Assembly: GCA_004325065.1 (NCBI GenBank)
Contig: PITI01000225.1
Span: 1 to 16,423, forward strand
DNA length: 16,423 bases
Direction: 5' to 3'
Source: Hamiltosporidium magnivora
Taxonomy: Eukaryota; Microsporidia; Dubosqiidae
Positions 9,050 through 16,423 of the stretch are shown piece by piece. Position 1 is the first letter of the stretch. The number at the start of each line of letters is the position of its first letter. A model generated the notes under the pieces. That model was not told the DNA's origin and did no database searches. It saw only the letters and a list, made by a program, of their open reading frames with translations. Both the position numbers and the translations under genes were made by a program.

Positions 9050-11317
9050 TCATACTTTGATATATTCAACAGTCATAGTATCTTCTGCTGAATTAGTGGA
9101 TGAAATTTTTAATATTATACCAGTCGGTAGTGAAATAGAAAAATTAACAGAATTAAAAAATGTGTTTCGAATAATTTTTGCTTTGTTTATGTTTAAAGTT
9201 GTTAAGGAACGAAATGTTTCGAGGGTTTGGATGTCCATATAATTTAACTCATTTCTAATGTATCTCAAAACTTTTAAAGTAGAAGCTAGCAGAGTATTTT
9301 TTAATATTGAGAGACTACCGCCTTTTATTTCATTCAAAGATAAATCAAGAAATTTCAATTTTTTAGCTTCACCTAATATACTCAGATTAAAATTTCCCAG
9401 TGAATTATTACTCAGATTTAACTTCATCAGATTTAAATGAAAATAGTTAGTCTTTAGAAAGTAAAGGTTTCTAATATCGCAAAATGAAATATCTAACACT
9501 TCTAGATAATTATAATTTGTAAATGATAACATACCTTCTCCTTTTATGTTAGTTCGGCTTAAAACCAATATTCTTAAGGTTTCATTTAATTTTGAATTCC
9601 TAAATACTTCCAAATCCGAATCATTTAATGTAGTTTTAATTAAGTTTAATTCGTATAAAGATTGTAATTCTGTGATACGTTCTAACTCTTGATAAGATAT
9701 TTTGTTATATCCTGCGTTCAAACTCGAAAGCGTAAGATTTGAATTTTTATAAAGATTTTCTGGAAAAGTATCAGTTTCAATGTGTGTAGTTGATATATTT
9801 AATTTTTTAGCGCTTTTAATGCTATTTAATACCCCGAGAATTATATCATTCAAAGGAATACCAACTAGATATATGTACTGTAGTCGGTTAAAATTTGAAG
9901 CTCTAAATTTATATTCTCTCTCAAAATTTATAATAGTTCCAATCAAGTTTAAATTCTCTAGGTTTTGAAACAATAATATTGTGTTAAAATCTTCACTTGA
10001 AAGAGAACTATTTTTAATTTCTAGCCATTTCAATTTATTTTTGAACCTAGAATGTTTCAAACCTGCAAATGTATTATTTTCATGAAATGAATCATTGAAA
10101 ATAATCGTATTTAATTCTGTCATATCAGCGAAATTTTGAATATCATTCTTTCTAAGTTTAGATCTCGAAAGATCCAAATATTTAAGATTGGTCTCTAAGC
10201 CTTTGTTAAAAACCAATATATTTGCTCTTAATTCTGATGAAATAATGGTCATACTACAGATATTTTTAAGTTTATTCAATGAAAATATAACACCTTTTGT
10301 TATTTCTGTTCCGATAATCTTCAGTATTTTAATCTTATCTATTCCTCTACCATCTATTATATAGGGAATAACCTTATAAAAATCACTTCCTTCTAAAACT
10401 AATTCTTCTGATATAAATGTATCGCTTATATTATTAAACAAGCTAGACCTCTTTAAATCTAGTTTTTCTGCTAATAATGTAATTTTTTTGATTTTTAATA
10501 AAAAAATATTGAGTCTTAAAAATTTTATGAATGCTATTTTCCCGATATTTTTTAGAATTAAATCAAAAACATTTTCATCTATGAATAAACTATCATTTTC
10601 AACGAATATTTCCTTTAACTTTCTGTGTATAAACTTGTTTACCATGTTGCAATCATTATTGCTGTTCATAATTATATTGTTTATGTCATCTATACTTAAT
10701 AAAACAGTTAGAAATATTTGAAGATGTTTTCTTATGTTATTTATAGTCCAACTTTTTTGAATTGTAAATTTATTCGGTACATATATCTGATTTGATATAA
10801 GATTTTTGACAAGATTTATATAAAAAAATATATTTGGAATAGTATCTTCTATTAAAAAAAAGTCTAAGAGTTTTAAAATATCAATTAAAGTATTTTTGCA
10901 AGGAACAATTTCTAGCGCATTTTCTTTTGACAAAAACAAGCTAAAAATGTAAAAATTATCACAAGTTGTTATCTTTTCCAAATAAAAGGGCTGTATGCTG
11001 GTCTCCAACCGTAAATGTTTTTTCAAAACTTCGGAAATATTTTTTAAGAATAACGGAATATAAACACCAAAAACGAACAGACCTTCATATTTAATTTCGT
11101 TAAAATAGAATTTTTCTGATATAAATTTGACGTGTTCTTTATTTCTTTCATTATAATACAATAAAAAATTATCATTACTATCAAAAAGGCCTACAATAGT
11201 CGCAAAACATTTGTTTTCATGAAAATAAATAGCTTCTCTCAAATTTTTAGCCCTAACTGAAACATACACACAAGGATCGCTTCTGAACAAACCAAAACAC
11301 ACAAGAAATAATTTCAT
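9050..11317 (-). CDS. Leucine-rich-repeat protein with secretory-type N-terminus
   Basis: A 755-residue protein starting at ATG 11317 and ending TGA. Residues 1-12 are K2 followed by a short hydrophobic run (LFLVCFGLF), consistent with a signal peptide but short. Residues about 20-300 form a hydrophobic, Leu/Ile/Phe/Asn-rich region with no recognised domain. From about 300 to 715 there are some 14 leucine-rich repeats of 23-28 residues with the pattern LxxLxLxxxxL; the clearest are near 377 (LKYLDLSRSKL), 453 (LENLNLIGTII), 605 (LEVLDISFCDI), 630 (LMKLNLSNNSL) and 654 (LKFLDLSLNEI). The last 40 residues are a non-repeat cap. No membrane helix follows, so if exported it would be released or bound by protein contacts. 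LRR proteins with signal peptides form large variable families in several microsporidia and are thought to act at the host interface; that role is inference here. A CCC triplet directly precedes the ATG. Confidence 0.88.
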   Translation of the reverse strand: MKLFLVCFGLFRSDPCVYVSVRAKNLREAIYFHENKCFATIVGLFDSNDNFLLYYNERNKEHVKFISEKFYFNEIKYEGLFVFGVYIPLFLKNISEVLKKHLRLETSIQPFYLEKITTCDNFYIFSLFLSKENALEIVPCKNTLIDILKLLDFFLIEDTIPNIFFYINLVKNLISNQIYVPNKFTIQKSWTINNIRKHLQIFLTVLLSIDDINNIIMNSNNDCNMVNKFIHRKLKEIFVENDSLFIDENVFDLILKNIGKIAFIKFLRLNIFLLKIKKITLLAEKLDLKRSSLFNNISDTFISEELVLEGSDFYKVIPYIIDGRGIDKIKILKIIGTEITKGVIFSLNKLKNICSMTIISSELRANILVFNKGLETNLKYLDLSRSKLRKNDIQNFADMTELNTIIFNDSFHENNTFAGLKHSRFKNKLKWLEIKNSSLSSEDFNTILLFQNLENLNLIGTIINFEREYKFRASNFNRLQYIYLVGIPLNDIILGVLNSIKSAKKLNISTTHIETDTFPENLYKNSNLTLSSLNAGYNKISYQELERITELQSLYELNLIKTTLNDSDLEVFRNSKLNETLRILVLSRTNIKGEGMLSFTNYNYLEVLDISFCDIRNLYFLKTNYFHLNLMKLNLSNNSLGNFNLSILGEAKKLKFLDLSLNEIKGGSLSILKNTLLASTLKVLRYIRNELNYMDIQTLETFRSLTTLNINKAKIIRNTFFNSVNFSISLPTGIILKISSTNSAEDTMTVEYIKV

Positions 11318-11320
11318 GGG
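11318..11320 (-). promoter_or_regulatory. CCC start-proximal motif of the LRR gene
   Basis: On the minus strand the ATG of the LRR gene is preceded without a gap by CCC, itself preceded by a pure A/T run. C- or G-triplets just before start codons are a described microsporidian expression signal. In sequence this A+T-rich the placement is notable, and the same arrangement recurs at the transfer-protein gene. Confidence 0.5.
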
Positions 11321-11397
11321 TTTTTTTATATTTAAATATTATAAATAAATTTATATTTGATTTATTTCCATATATAGATATGACACCAGAATTCAAA

Positions 11398-11472
11398 TCA
11401 AAAAAAATTTTTTCATTGCTTTGAAATATAATATTCAAAAAAAAATTTTTTCATTGCTTTGCAATATAATAT
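11398..11472. repeat. 37/38-bp tandem duplication upstream of the LRR gene
   Basis: Two adjacent copies, 11398-11434 and 11435-11472, each start TCAAAAAAA and end ATATAATAT. They differ by one extra A and one G/A-to-C change (TTTGAAAT against TTTGCAAT). A third start (TCAAAAAAAAAC) follows at 11473 and then diverges. Each copy holds an A-run next to a T-run, a self-complementary tract. It lies 80-155 bases before the LRR start codon, within its likely promoter region. Confidence 0.85.
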
Positions 11473-12620
11473 TCAAAAAAAAACAATTTTCAATAAATTA
11501 TCTTAAAGAAATTTTCTATATTTCTTCGTACGTTCTTTTAAATTTTTTTTAAAAAAATAGCAGAAATTTAAATCGTTTTAATAAGATATTTATGAAAATT
11601 GTTTTTTTTTTCTTTTAATCATATGTAATAGACCAATTATTATTTTGCGATCATAATATTTAAATTTTGATCAAAGAATTTTAGAAAATCTAAGCCACAA
11701 CAATTTCAAAGACTTTGATTTCTTTTAATAAATTATAATCTATAATAGCAGATAATTGATTTATCAAATATTAAACTGAACATAATAGTTATTTCTTGAA
11801 AACAAATCAGATTTATCGCAACTTCATCAAAAATTAAAAAAAAATAAATAAAAATTGAACAATAAATTTTCATAAATTCAATTATAAATCTAAAAAAACG
11901 TGATATATTGATTTGGTAAATTATATTGATAAATTAATAAAGTTATTTTAAGTAAATTTGAAAAAAAATTTTCTCTTTATTTTTTTTTATAAATTTGATT
12001 TTCTTTTATCAAATATCATTATAAAGAAAAAAAATGCATTTATCCATGCATATGAGAATTTTTTTGGAAACAAATCTTGAACAAGTGTTCAGTTTATTTA
12101 AGAATGGTTTTTTGCTATATTAATCATTTAGAATAATTATAAAAAAATGTTAAGTCTCCTTTTTCAATTCTAAATCTTCTTATTGGGCATTTAAAGATTA
12201 ATTTAGGGCATAGATATCTCCCAAATTTGCATTTATACGTGGTTACAGTTATTTTTGCGAATAAATCGGCGTTTAATCAAATTATAATTTTTTAGCGCTC
12301 TAATATTAGGTTGAACTCTAGCCAACAGTAAATCAAAGCTTTCCAAATTATTTCAATTGTTTTGTAATTTAGTTGTAAATACCCCACTATAGATCTCAAT
12401 ATTAAAAATTTGATTGTACCATACGAGGTATAGAAAGGTCTGTTCTATTTTTAAGCAGCTGTTTGAAACTAAATTATCATTTTATTTATATTTGTGGTAT
12501 TATTTATACTACAGAATACAAAAATCTCTTCTATATCCTAAATTTGATTAACTCTAGAAAATGAATATATTCTTTGAAAATTTATGTTTATACAATAAAA
12601 TTTTGGGTTGAAAAGTTTTT
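11473..12620. other. Gene-free A+T-rich spacer
   Basis: No intact gene is visible. Between 12124 and 12444 on the minus strand three short overlapping open frames, none with an ATG at its start, succeed each other by frameshift (12292-12444, an intermediate one, then 12124-12276 with three cysteines), and base composition is slightly less A+T-rich. This may be eroded coding sequence but could equally be chance. The rest is homopolymer-rich A+T sequence. Confidence 0.4.
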
Positions 12621-13418
12621 TTAATCATTTTCACATTTTTCTTCTACCTCTTTTACCACTACCGTCTCTTTTTCTAAATCCGACACTTTAATTATGGTTA
12701 TCGTTGGTTCTTCCAATGTGATTCCTCTTTTCAAAATCAGAGGTGTATTTTTTTTGCTTTTATTTCTTTAACACCGTATTCCTCATTGCTGTCTTTTTTT
12801 AAAGGGTGGGGGTTGGTTCCTCATGCATCTCTGCTCTCATAATAACACCAAATGACTCTCTACTCCCAACTCTCTTCGGCATTTAGTCCTGACTCAAGTC
12901 CTCTTCGTCGATTAAAGGAAATTGTTTCAACTGTCTTCTTAAGTACTATAGACTGAATGTATGCTTCTACATTCATGGATATTGCTAGTCTTTTAAGATG
13001 AGATTTATGGTATTTTGTCACAATACCGTCCCAGGTCATCACATAAGGGATTATCTCAACACTACACTTATAAATAAGACCTAACTCATTGGCTAGCAGG
13101 TCATACTTCCTAAGTTTTTCAGTTTCAACTATTTGAAGTGAATCTTGGGAAGTGATTCCTACTTCAATAAGTGTTATCATATTCTTCTTATCTAAAATAA
13201 ATATGTCGGGTCTATTACACCGAATTTTACATCAGTTTTTATTCTAATACCTAACTTTTATCTTCGCATGCTTGTTTTCAAGAATTTCTCGCACTGAAGG
13301 TTCTGATCTGTTCTGAAGACTTAGACATATATCAATTTAAGAGAAGAAAGTGTAGGTATCTAACCACTTCCCTATGCCACCTGACATAGTCATGGTCTAG
13401 AGTTTTATCACATCGCTG
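12621..13418 (-). pseudogene. Non-LTR-type reverse transcriptase, 3' fragment, frameshifted
   Basis: This is the C-terminal tail of a retroelement polyprotein downstream of the reverse transcriptase domain. Read on the minus strand, fragments in successive frames give LDHDYVRWHREVVRYLHFLL (about 13333-13404), SVREILENKHAKIKVRY (about 13255-13305), IRIKTDVK, then a 123-codon open stretch (12860-13231) starting near CNRPDIFILDKK and containing LIEVGITSQ, EKLRKYDLLANEL, IIPYVMTWDG and YIQSIVLKKT. After a TAG at 12860 the reading continues in shifted frames to a final TAA at 12621-12623. The K-x-x-KY-x-x-L block followed by P-x-x-x-x-x-x-G and YIQ is typical of the C-termini of non-LTR retrotransposon proteins. 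At least four frame breaks or stops are present, one in an AAAA run at about 13227. The reverse transcriptase and the 5' part are missing, and the edge at 13418 is abrupt, as in 5'-truncated insertions. It is clearly richer in G+C than its flanks. Confidence 0.85.
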
Positions 13419-14500
13419 AAAATTTCAAAATTTAAATATATTTTAAGACTTAAAATATAGTACTACCAAATTAAATAAATACAATTCTCTTATTTCTACT
13501 AACAACCAATCTCATTATAATAAAAGAACAGTGACTAGAAAGGCGATCTTCTCGTTAGAGACGTACTTCAAACTAGCCAGCCGCCTTTCAGAAAACATGG
13601 CAATATATTTAGTTCTTACTTATTTTCAAAATTATGTTAAAATTATAAATTTCACGGTGATTCCAGCTATAATTCTTACAAGTATTATTGCAAAAAACTC
13701 ACCCAACAACACATTTTTGATGTATAAATACACTGTATATATATCTATAGCTTCAAATCAAATTCAATATAAATTCCTTTTCTTTTTTCTAAATTCAGAT
13801 CCACAAAATCTTATTTCAAATAGAATTTATAATTAAATAATTCAATTCAGATTTAAAAAATATTTCAAAAAAAAGAATTTAAAATTCATTTTCATTCACT
13901 TAAATACTTATTCCAACATTCTTTTACCTCTAATTTTTTAAAAAAAAGAATACGAAGGTAGAATTTTCTCAGAAATATTACTCTTTCACGGAAAGCCAGT
14001 TTTAGGGTATTAACCATTCCAAGACTCATATATTCTTCTATTCTCTCCTCCAATCATATTACTTTTACATTTGTATGAGTCCTAGTCTGATTTACACCCC
14101 AAAGTATTAAATTTAAGATACTCCTTTATTTTTCCATTTGTTTGTTTCAATATATTAAAATTTATAGATTATAAATGATTAGCCCATAAATTTAGTCTGA
14201 TTTATATCCAACCAAAATATTTAAAATAATTTTCACACACTCATCATCAAACAAATACTTTCTAATTTAATTATTCTTCCTTCTACCCCCTATTTTTCCT
14301 AAAGCATTAATTATAAATCAAACAAAAAAACGTACCTTTTTTTAAATCCATAATTTATTTTTAAAAATTACAAAATAAAATTTGACTCATTTAAATGTAT
14401 TTAACCGAAATAAATTATAAACAACCCTTTTAACAGTTATTATATCTAATTAATCTGATTATAATTTCTTAAATAAGAAAGAAAAAAAAACCTTAGATAA
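13419..14500. other. Gene-free spacer, C-rich and G-poor on the plus strand
   Basis: The plus strand has many C and very few G, for example none in 14221-14280 and two in 14281-14340 against 13 and 14 C. A 101-codon open frame at 13531-13836 (plus) begins with GTG, lacks a convincing start and is judged spurious. TAGTCTGATTTA occurs twice about 100 bases apart (14093 and 14193) within a loosely similar context, suggesting an older, eroded repeat. A GC-rich hairpin at 13535-13591 is listed separately. Confidence 0.5.
13535..13591. repeat. GC-rich hairpin pocket in spacer
   Basis: GAAAGGCG (13538-13545) is the exact reverse complement of CGCCTTTC (13582-13589), with a further CT/AG pair across one bulged A, leaving a 36-base loop. 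The 13531-13600 pocket is near 45-50% G+C in surroundings of about 20%. It could be a small structured RNA, a remnant of the neighbouring retroelement or a mobile-element end. I tested it against tRNA geometry and it does not fit. Both strands are open across it, so a coding relic is also possible. Confidence 0.4.
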
Positions 14501-14843
14501 CTAATATATCAATAAATCAATGTATAAATCAGATAATAAAACCAAATCTTTTTTTAAACCATCGAAATAACTAAAATATCAATAAATCAATGTATAAATC
14601 AGATAATAAAACCAAATCTTTTTTTAAACCATCGAAATAACTAATATATCAATAAATCAATGTATAAATCAGAAAATAAAACCAAATCTTTTTTTTAACC
14701 ATCGAAATAACTAATATATCAATAAACAAATGTATAAATCAGGTAATAATAATACAAACTTATTATAAAATCTTATAAACTAAAATATTAGGAAATGAAT
14801 GTATAAATCAGATAATAAAACCAAACCTTATTTATTAACCTTT
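14501..14843. repeat. 70-bp tandem array, five copies, running into the gene's stop codon
   Basis: Units start at 14501, 14571, 14641, 14711 and 14780. The first three have an exact 70-bp period; units one and two differ by a single base and unit three by two or three. Unit four (69 bp) is changed in its second half. Unit five is the most diverged and ends at the TAG of the transfer-protein gene (14844-14846, minus). The core TGTATAAATCAG is present in all five. Seen from the gene, the array is its 3' flank: the proximal copies are the most diverged and the distal ones nearly identical. The unit probably arose by repeated duplication of the original 3' flanking sequence. Confidence 0.93.
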
Positions 14844-15671
14844 CTACTTACTACTAACATTCTCACTAACAATCTTCTTCAATTCTTCTTTAGTAGTAAC
14901 CTCTATCTGTCTTATATCTTCAAGTGTTAAATCACACCACTTATCCATATCACAAAACAATTTCTGATGTGCCCCAATAAATATTTTCTGAATATTTCTA
15001 TCAACTTCTTTAGTCAACCATCCAAATCCAAAATAATTAATTTCAACCGTTACATACTTATAACACGTCATAAGCGGTATATTCTTATCTACACACTCTT
15101 CAATCCAATCTTTATATTCTTTATTCTTACTTTTATCTTTTACATCTCTACTTTGAATAACCAACGGTCCAATTCCTTTCTTCTCACTTCTGAAAACAGT
15201 AGGATCATATTTACTATCAACTATAGTCTTACTAATATCTATATACTCTACTTTGGTTTCTTTCCATTCCCCAATACTTTTGTTAAAAATATTTTCTTTA
15301 TAAATATTTCCATCAATGTGTAAAGATTCTACTGTCACTTTAAAAGAACTTGAACTGAATGCTTTATTGGTATATGTTGTTACACATTTAGGGAAAAAAT
15401 TATATGCTACTTCTTCTAAAGATAAAGCTTTAGAAGGTAAAACTTTACGTATAACTGAAGGTACCTTAGAATTTAAATTCATTATTTTTATTGTTTTTCT
15501 ACATTTTCCATATATTTCATGATCAAAATCTATATTTTCTAATATTTCTATTGATGTATCTCCTGTACTTTCACTTTTACTCATTTCTGCTACTGTGTAC
15601 AATTGTGCTATGTTGTATTCAGAAAGTGTCACAGGAAGAACTATTCTATACTCTTTTCGTAGTGTTGTCAT
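14844..15671 (-). CDS. Phosphatidylinositol transfer protein (class I, PITP/START-like)
   Basis: A 275-residue cytosolic lipid carrier that moves phosphatidylinositol, and in relatives phosphatidylcholine, between membranes to supply phosphoinositide synthesis. It matches the metazoan PITP-alpha/beta family over its whole length, which is about 270 residues. Recognisable blocks are the N-terminus KEYRIVLPVT (6-15), QLYTVAEMSK (23-32), TIK followed by LNSKVP (60-71), N91 in YNFFPKC, GPL (168-170), YKYVTVEIN (204-212), LFCDMDKWCDLTLEDIRQIE (238-257). T60, K62 and N91 align with inositol-headgroup contacts of mammalian PITP, and E257 probably with the conserved C-terminal glutamate. The paired tryptophans used for membrane insertion in mammals are replaced by Y213-F214. 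The ATG fits the family N-terminus and lies 7 bases after a CCCCC run. An AATAAA (14831-14836, minus strand) sits seven bases past the TAG. The gene is bracketed by two different tandem arrays. Confidence 0.93.
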   Translation of the reverse strand: MTTLRKEYRIVLPVTLSEYNIAQLYTVAEMSKSESTGDTSIEILENIDFDHEIYGKCRKTIKIMNLNSKVPSVIRKVLPSKALSLEEVAYNFFPKCVTTYTNKAFSSSSFKVTVESLHIDGNIYKENIFNKSIGEWKETKVEYIDISKTIVDSKYDPTVFRSEKKGIGPLVIQSRDVKDKSKNKEYKDWIEECVDKNIPLMTCYKYVTVEINYFGFGWLTKEVDRNIQKIFIGAHQKLFCDMDKWCDLTLEDIRQIEVTTKEELKKIVSENVSSK

Positions 15672-15678
15672 TACTAAA

Positions 15679-15683
15679 GGGGG
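15679..15683 (-). promoter_or_regulatory. CCCCC start-proximal motif of the transfer-protein gene
   Basis: On the minus strand the sequence CCCCCTTTAGTA directly precedes the ATG at 15671. A five-C run is exceptional in this region and agrees with the C-triplet motif described just upstream of many microsporidian start codons. It likely marks the transcription start or core promoter, implying a very short 5' leader; that is inference. Confidence 0.6.
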
Positions 15684-15690
15684 TAATGAT

Positions 15691-16018
15691 GTAATTGTTA
15701 AATATTATTAAAAAAGTAAAGAATAGATTAAAATATTTGAATAAAATATTGGAATAATATCAGATTGAATATGATTGTTAAATATTATTAAAGAAGTAAG
15801 GAATAGATTAAAATATTGGAATAATATTATATTGAATGTAATTGTTAACTATTATTAAAGAAGTAAGGAATAGATTAAAATCTAGGATTAAAATATTGGA
15901 ATATATCAGATTGAATATGATTGTAATATTATTAAAGAAGTAAGGAATAGATTAAAATCTAGGATTAAAATATGTGATTGAATAGAATTTTAATCTATTA
16001 TTAAAGAAGTAAAGAAAT
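15691..16018. repeat. 67-80-bp tandem array, about five copies, in a divergent promoter region
   Basis: Units begin near 15691, 15771, 15838, 15917 and 15986, giving lengths of about 80, 67, 79 and 69. Each carries the core TATTATTAAAGAAGTAAGGAATAG or a near variant, most followed by ATTAAAAT. The two longer unit types differ by internal insertions (an added TTTGAATAAAATA in unit one, TCTAGGATTAAAA in units three and four). Bases 15721-16020 hold about 46 G but only 6 C on the plus strand. The array fills most of the 545-bp region between the transfer-protein start and the divergent gene at 16217. Similar but looser sequence with the word AAAATATT continues to about 16130. Confidence 0.88.
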
Positions 16019-16216
16019 ATATTTTAATTGGAAGATAAGGGTTTTGAATAATAGAATATAAAATATTCTAATTGAATGTAAAATATTCTATTTCAATATA
16101 AAATATTGATTTGAAAGTAAATATTATAGATTAAAATACAATATAATAGAATTATATTAGATATTTGAGGTATTAAAAGAAAAATATATTATAACACTAT
16201 CAGATATAAGATTCAA

Positions 16217-16423
16217 ATGGGTAGAATTAAAAAAGTTACCAGCGAAAATATAAAAAGTGAAAAAATAAAGGCCCTAAACACCTTGAAGAACAGCGCAGGA
16301 GAGATTAAAACATGTGATATAGATGCAGAAATGATATTCGAGAGACTTATACCCCAACCAACCTTCCACAACACCAACAACAAGGCAATAATTGCCAGAC
16401 TAGTCCAGTCTGCTTGGTTGACA
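16217..16423 (+). CDS. N-terminal part of an unidentified protein, cut by the window edge
   Basis: From the ATG at 16217 the frame stays open for 69 codons to the end of the window. The start of the protein (MGRIKKVTSENIKSEKIKAL) is basic and polar; the visible part ends QSAWLT. No signal peptide, membrane segment or known domain can be seen. Codon use differs from the neighbours: many third positions are C or G (ACC, AGC, AAC, AAG, GCC, CAG), and the last 170 bases are far less A+T-rich than anything nearby. That could mean a highly expressed conserved gene or a recent mobile-element ORF. It is divergent to the transfer-protein gene. The first ATG was chosen because stops precede it; no C-run lies upstream. 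Confidence 0.6.
   Translation, partial: MGRIKKVTSENIKSEKIKALNTLKNSAGEIKTCDIDAEMIFERLIPQPTFHNTNNKAIIARLVQSAWLT

Noticed and set aside
11253..11438. 61-codon minus-strand frame overlapping the LRR start
   Set aside because: It begins with TTG inside the repeat and overlaps the LRR N-terminus in another frame. The LRR gene with its CCC-ATG explains the region.
12124..12444. Decayed protein gene on the minus strand with a Cys-containing end
   Set aside because: Three short frames succeed each other, but none has a start or a recognised motif, and chance frames of 50 codons are common here. Mentioned only as a possibility.
13531..13600. tRNA gene
   Set aside because: A TTCAAAC word resembles a T-loop, but the flanking bases do not pair as a T-arm and no acceptor or anticodon arm can be built.
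13531..13836. 101-codon plus-strand frame starting in the GC-rich pocket
   Set aside because: The start is GTG, the frame turns into ordinary A+T-rich sequence after 25 codons and no domain is visible.
14501..16018. CRISPR arrays
   Set aside because: Both arrays are head-to-tail whole-unit tandem repeats without unique spacers, in a eukaryotic context.

Overview
The window looks like nuclear DNA from a microsporidian with an expanded, gene-poor genome. The evidence is a very high A+T content (by eye roughly 75-80%), intron-free open reading frames, a class I phosphatidylinositol transfer protein of minimal length, a leucine-rich-repeat protein with a secretory-type N-terminus, C-runs directly before two start codons (a known microsporidian start-proximal motif), and a decayed retrotransposon fragment of a type common in such genomes. 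Only about 4.6 kb of 16.4 kb reads as intact coding sequence. A Hamiltosporidium-like lineage is my best guess at genus level, but that is inference.

Layout. 1-3673 is gene-free. It opens with one arm of a 71-bp inverted repeat whose partner lies at 6181-6250, and it holds an exact two-copy 88-bp tandem duplication (865-1040). 3674-5014 (minus) encodes a Ser/Thr protein kinase with a hydrophobic N-terminus and a C-terminal membrane anchor. 5015-9049 is another 4-kb gene-free stretch. It carries the second arm of the inverted repeat, which may be part of a decayed IS1595/ISXO2-like transposase, and a nested palindrome at 6992-7082. 9050-11317 (minus) encodes a 755-residue LRR protein. 11318-12620 is A+T-rich spacer with a short 37/38-bp duplication. 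12621-13418 (minus) is the 3' end of a non-LTR-type reverse transcriptase gene broken by several frameshifts. 13419-14500 is spacer with unusually few G on the plus strand.

14501-15716+ is the most structured part. A five-copy 70-bp tandem array runs into the stop codon of a phosphatidylinositol transfer protein gene (14844-15671, minus). A second, unrelated array of about five 67-80-bp units fills the divergent intergenic region on the other side (15691 to about 16018). A new gene then starts on the plus strand at 16217 and runs off the window. G/C strand bias flips sharply at the 5' end of the transfer-protein gene.

Functionally, the kinase and the LRR protein both look addressed to the secretory pathway and could face the host cell or the parasite surface. 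The transfer protein would supply phosphoinositides for membrane traffic. There is no sign of an operon; the three full genes and the retroelement fragment lie on the minus strand, separated by kilobases. I found no tRNA, rRNA, snRNA or CRISPR array.
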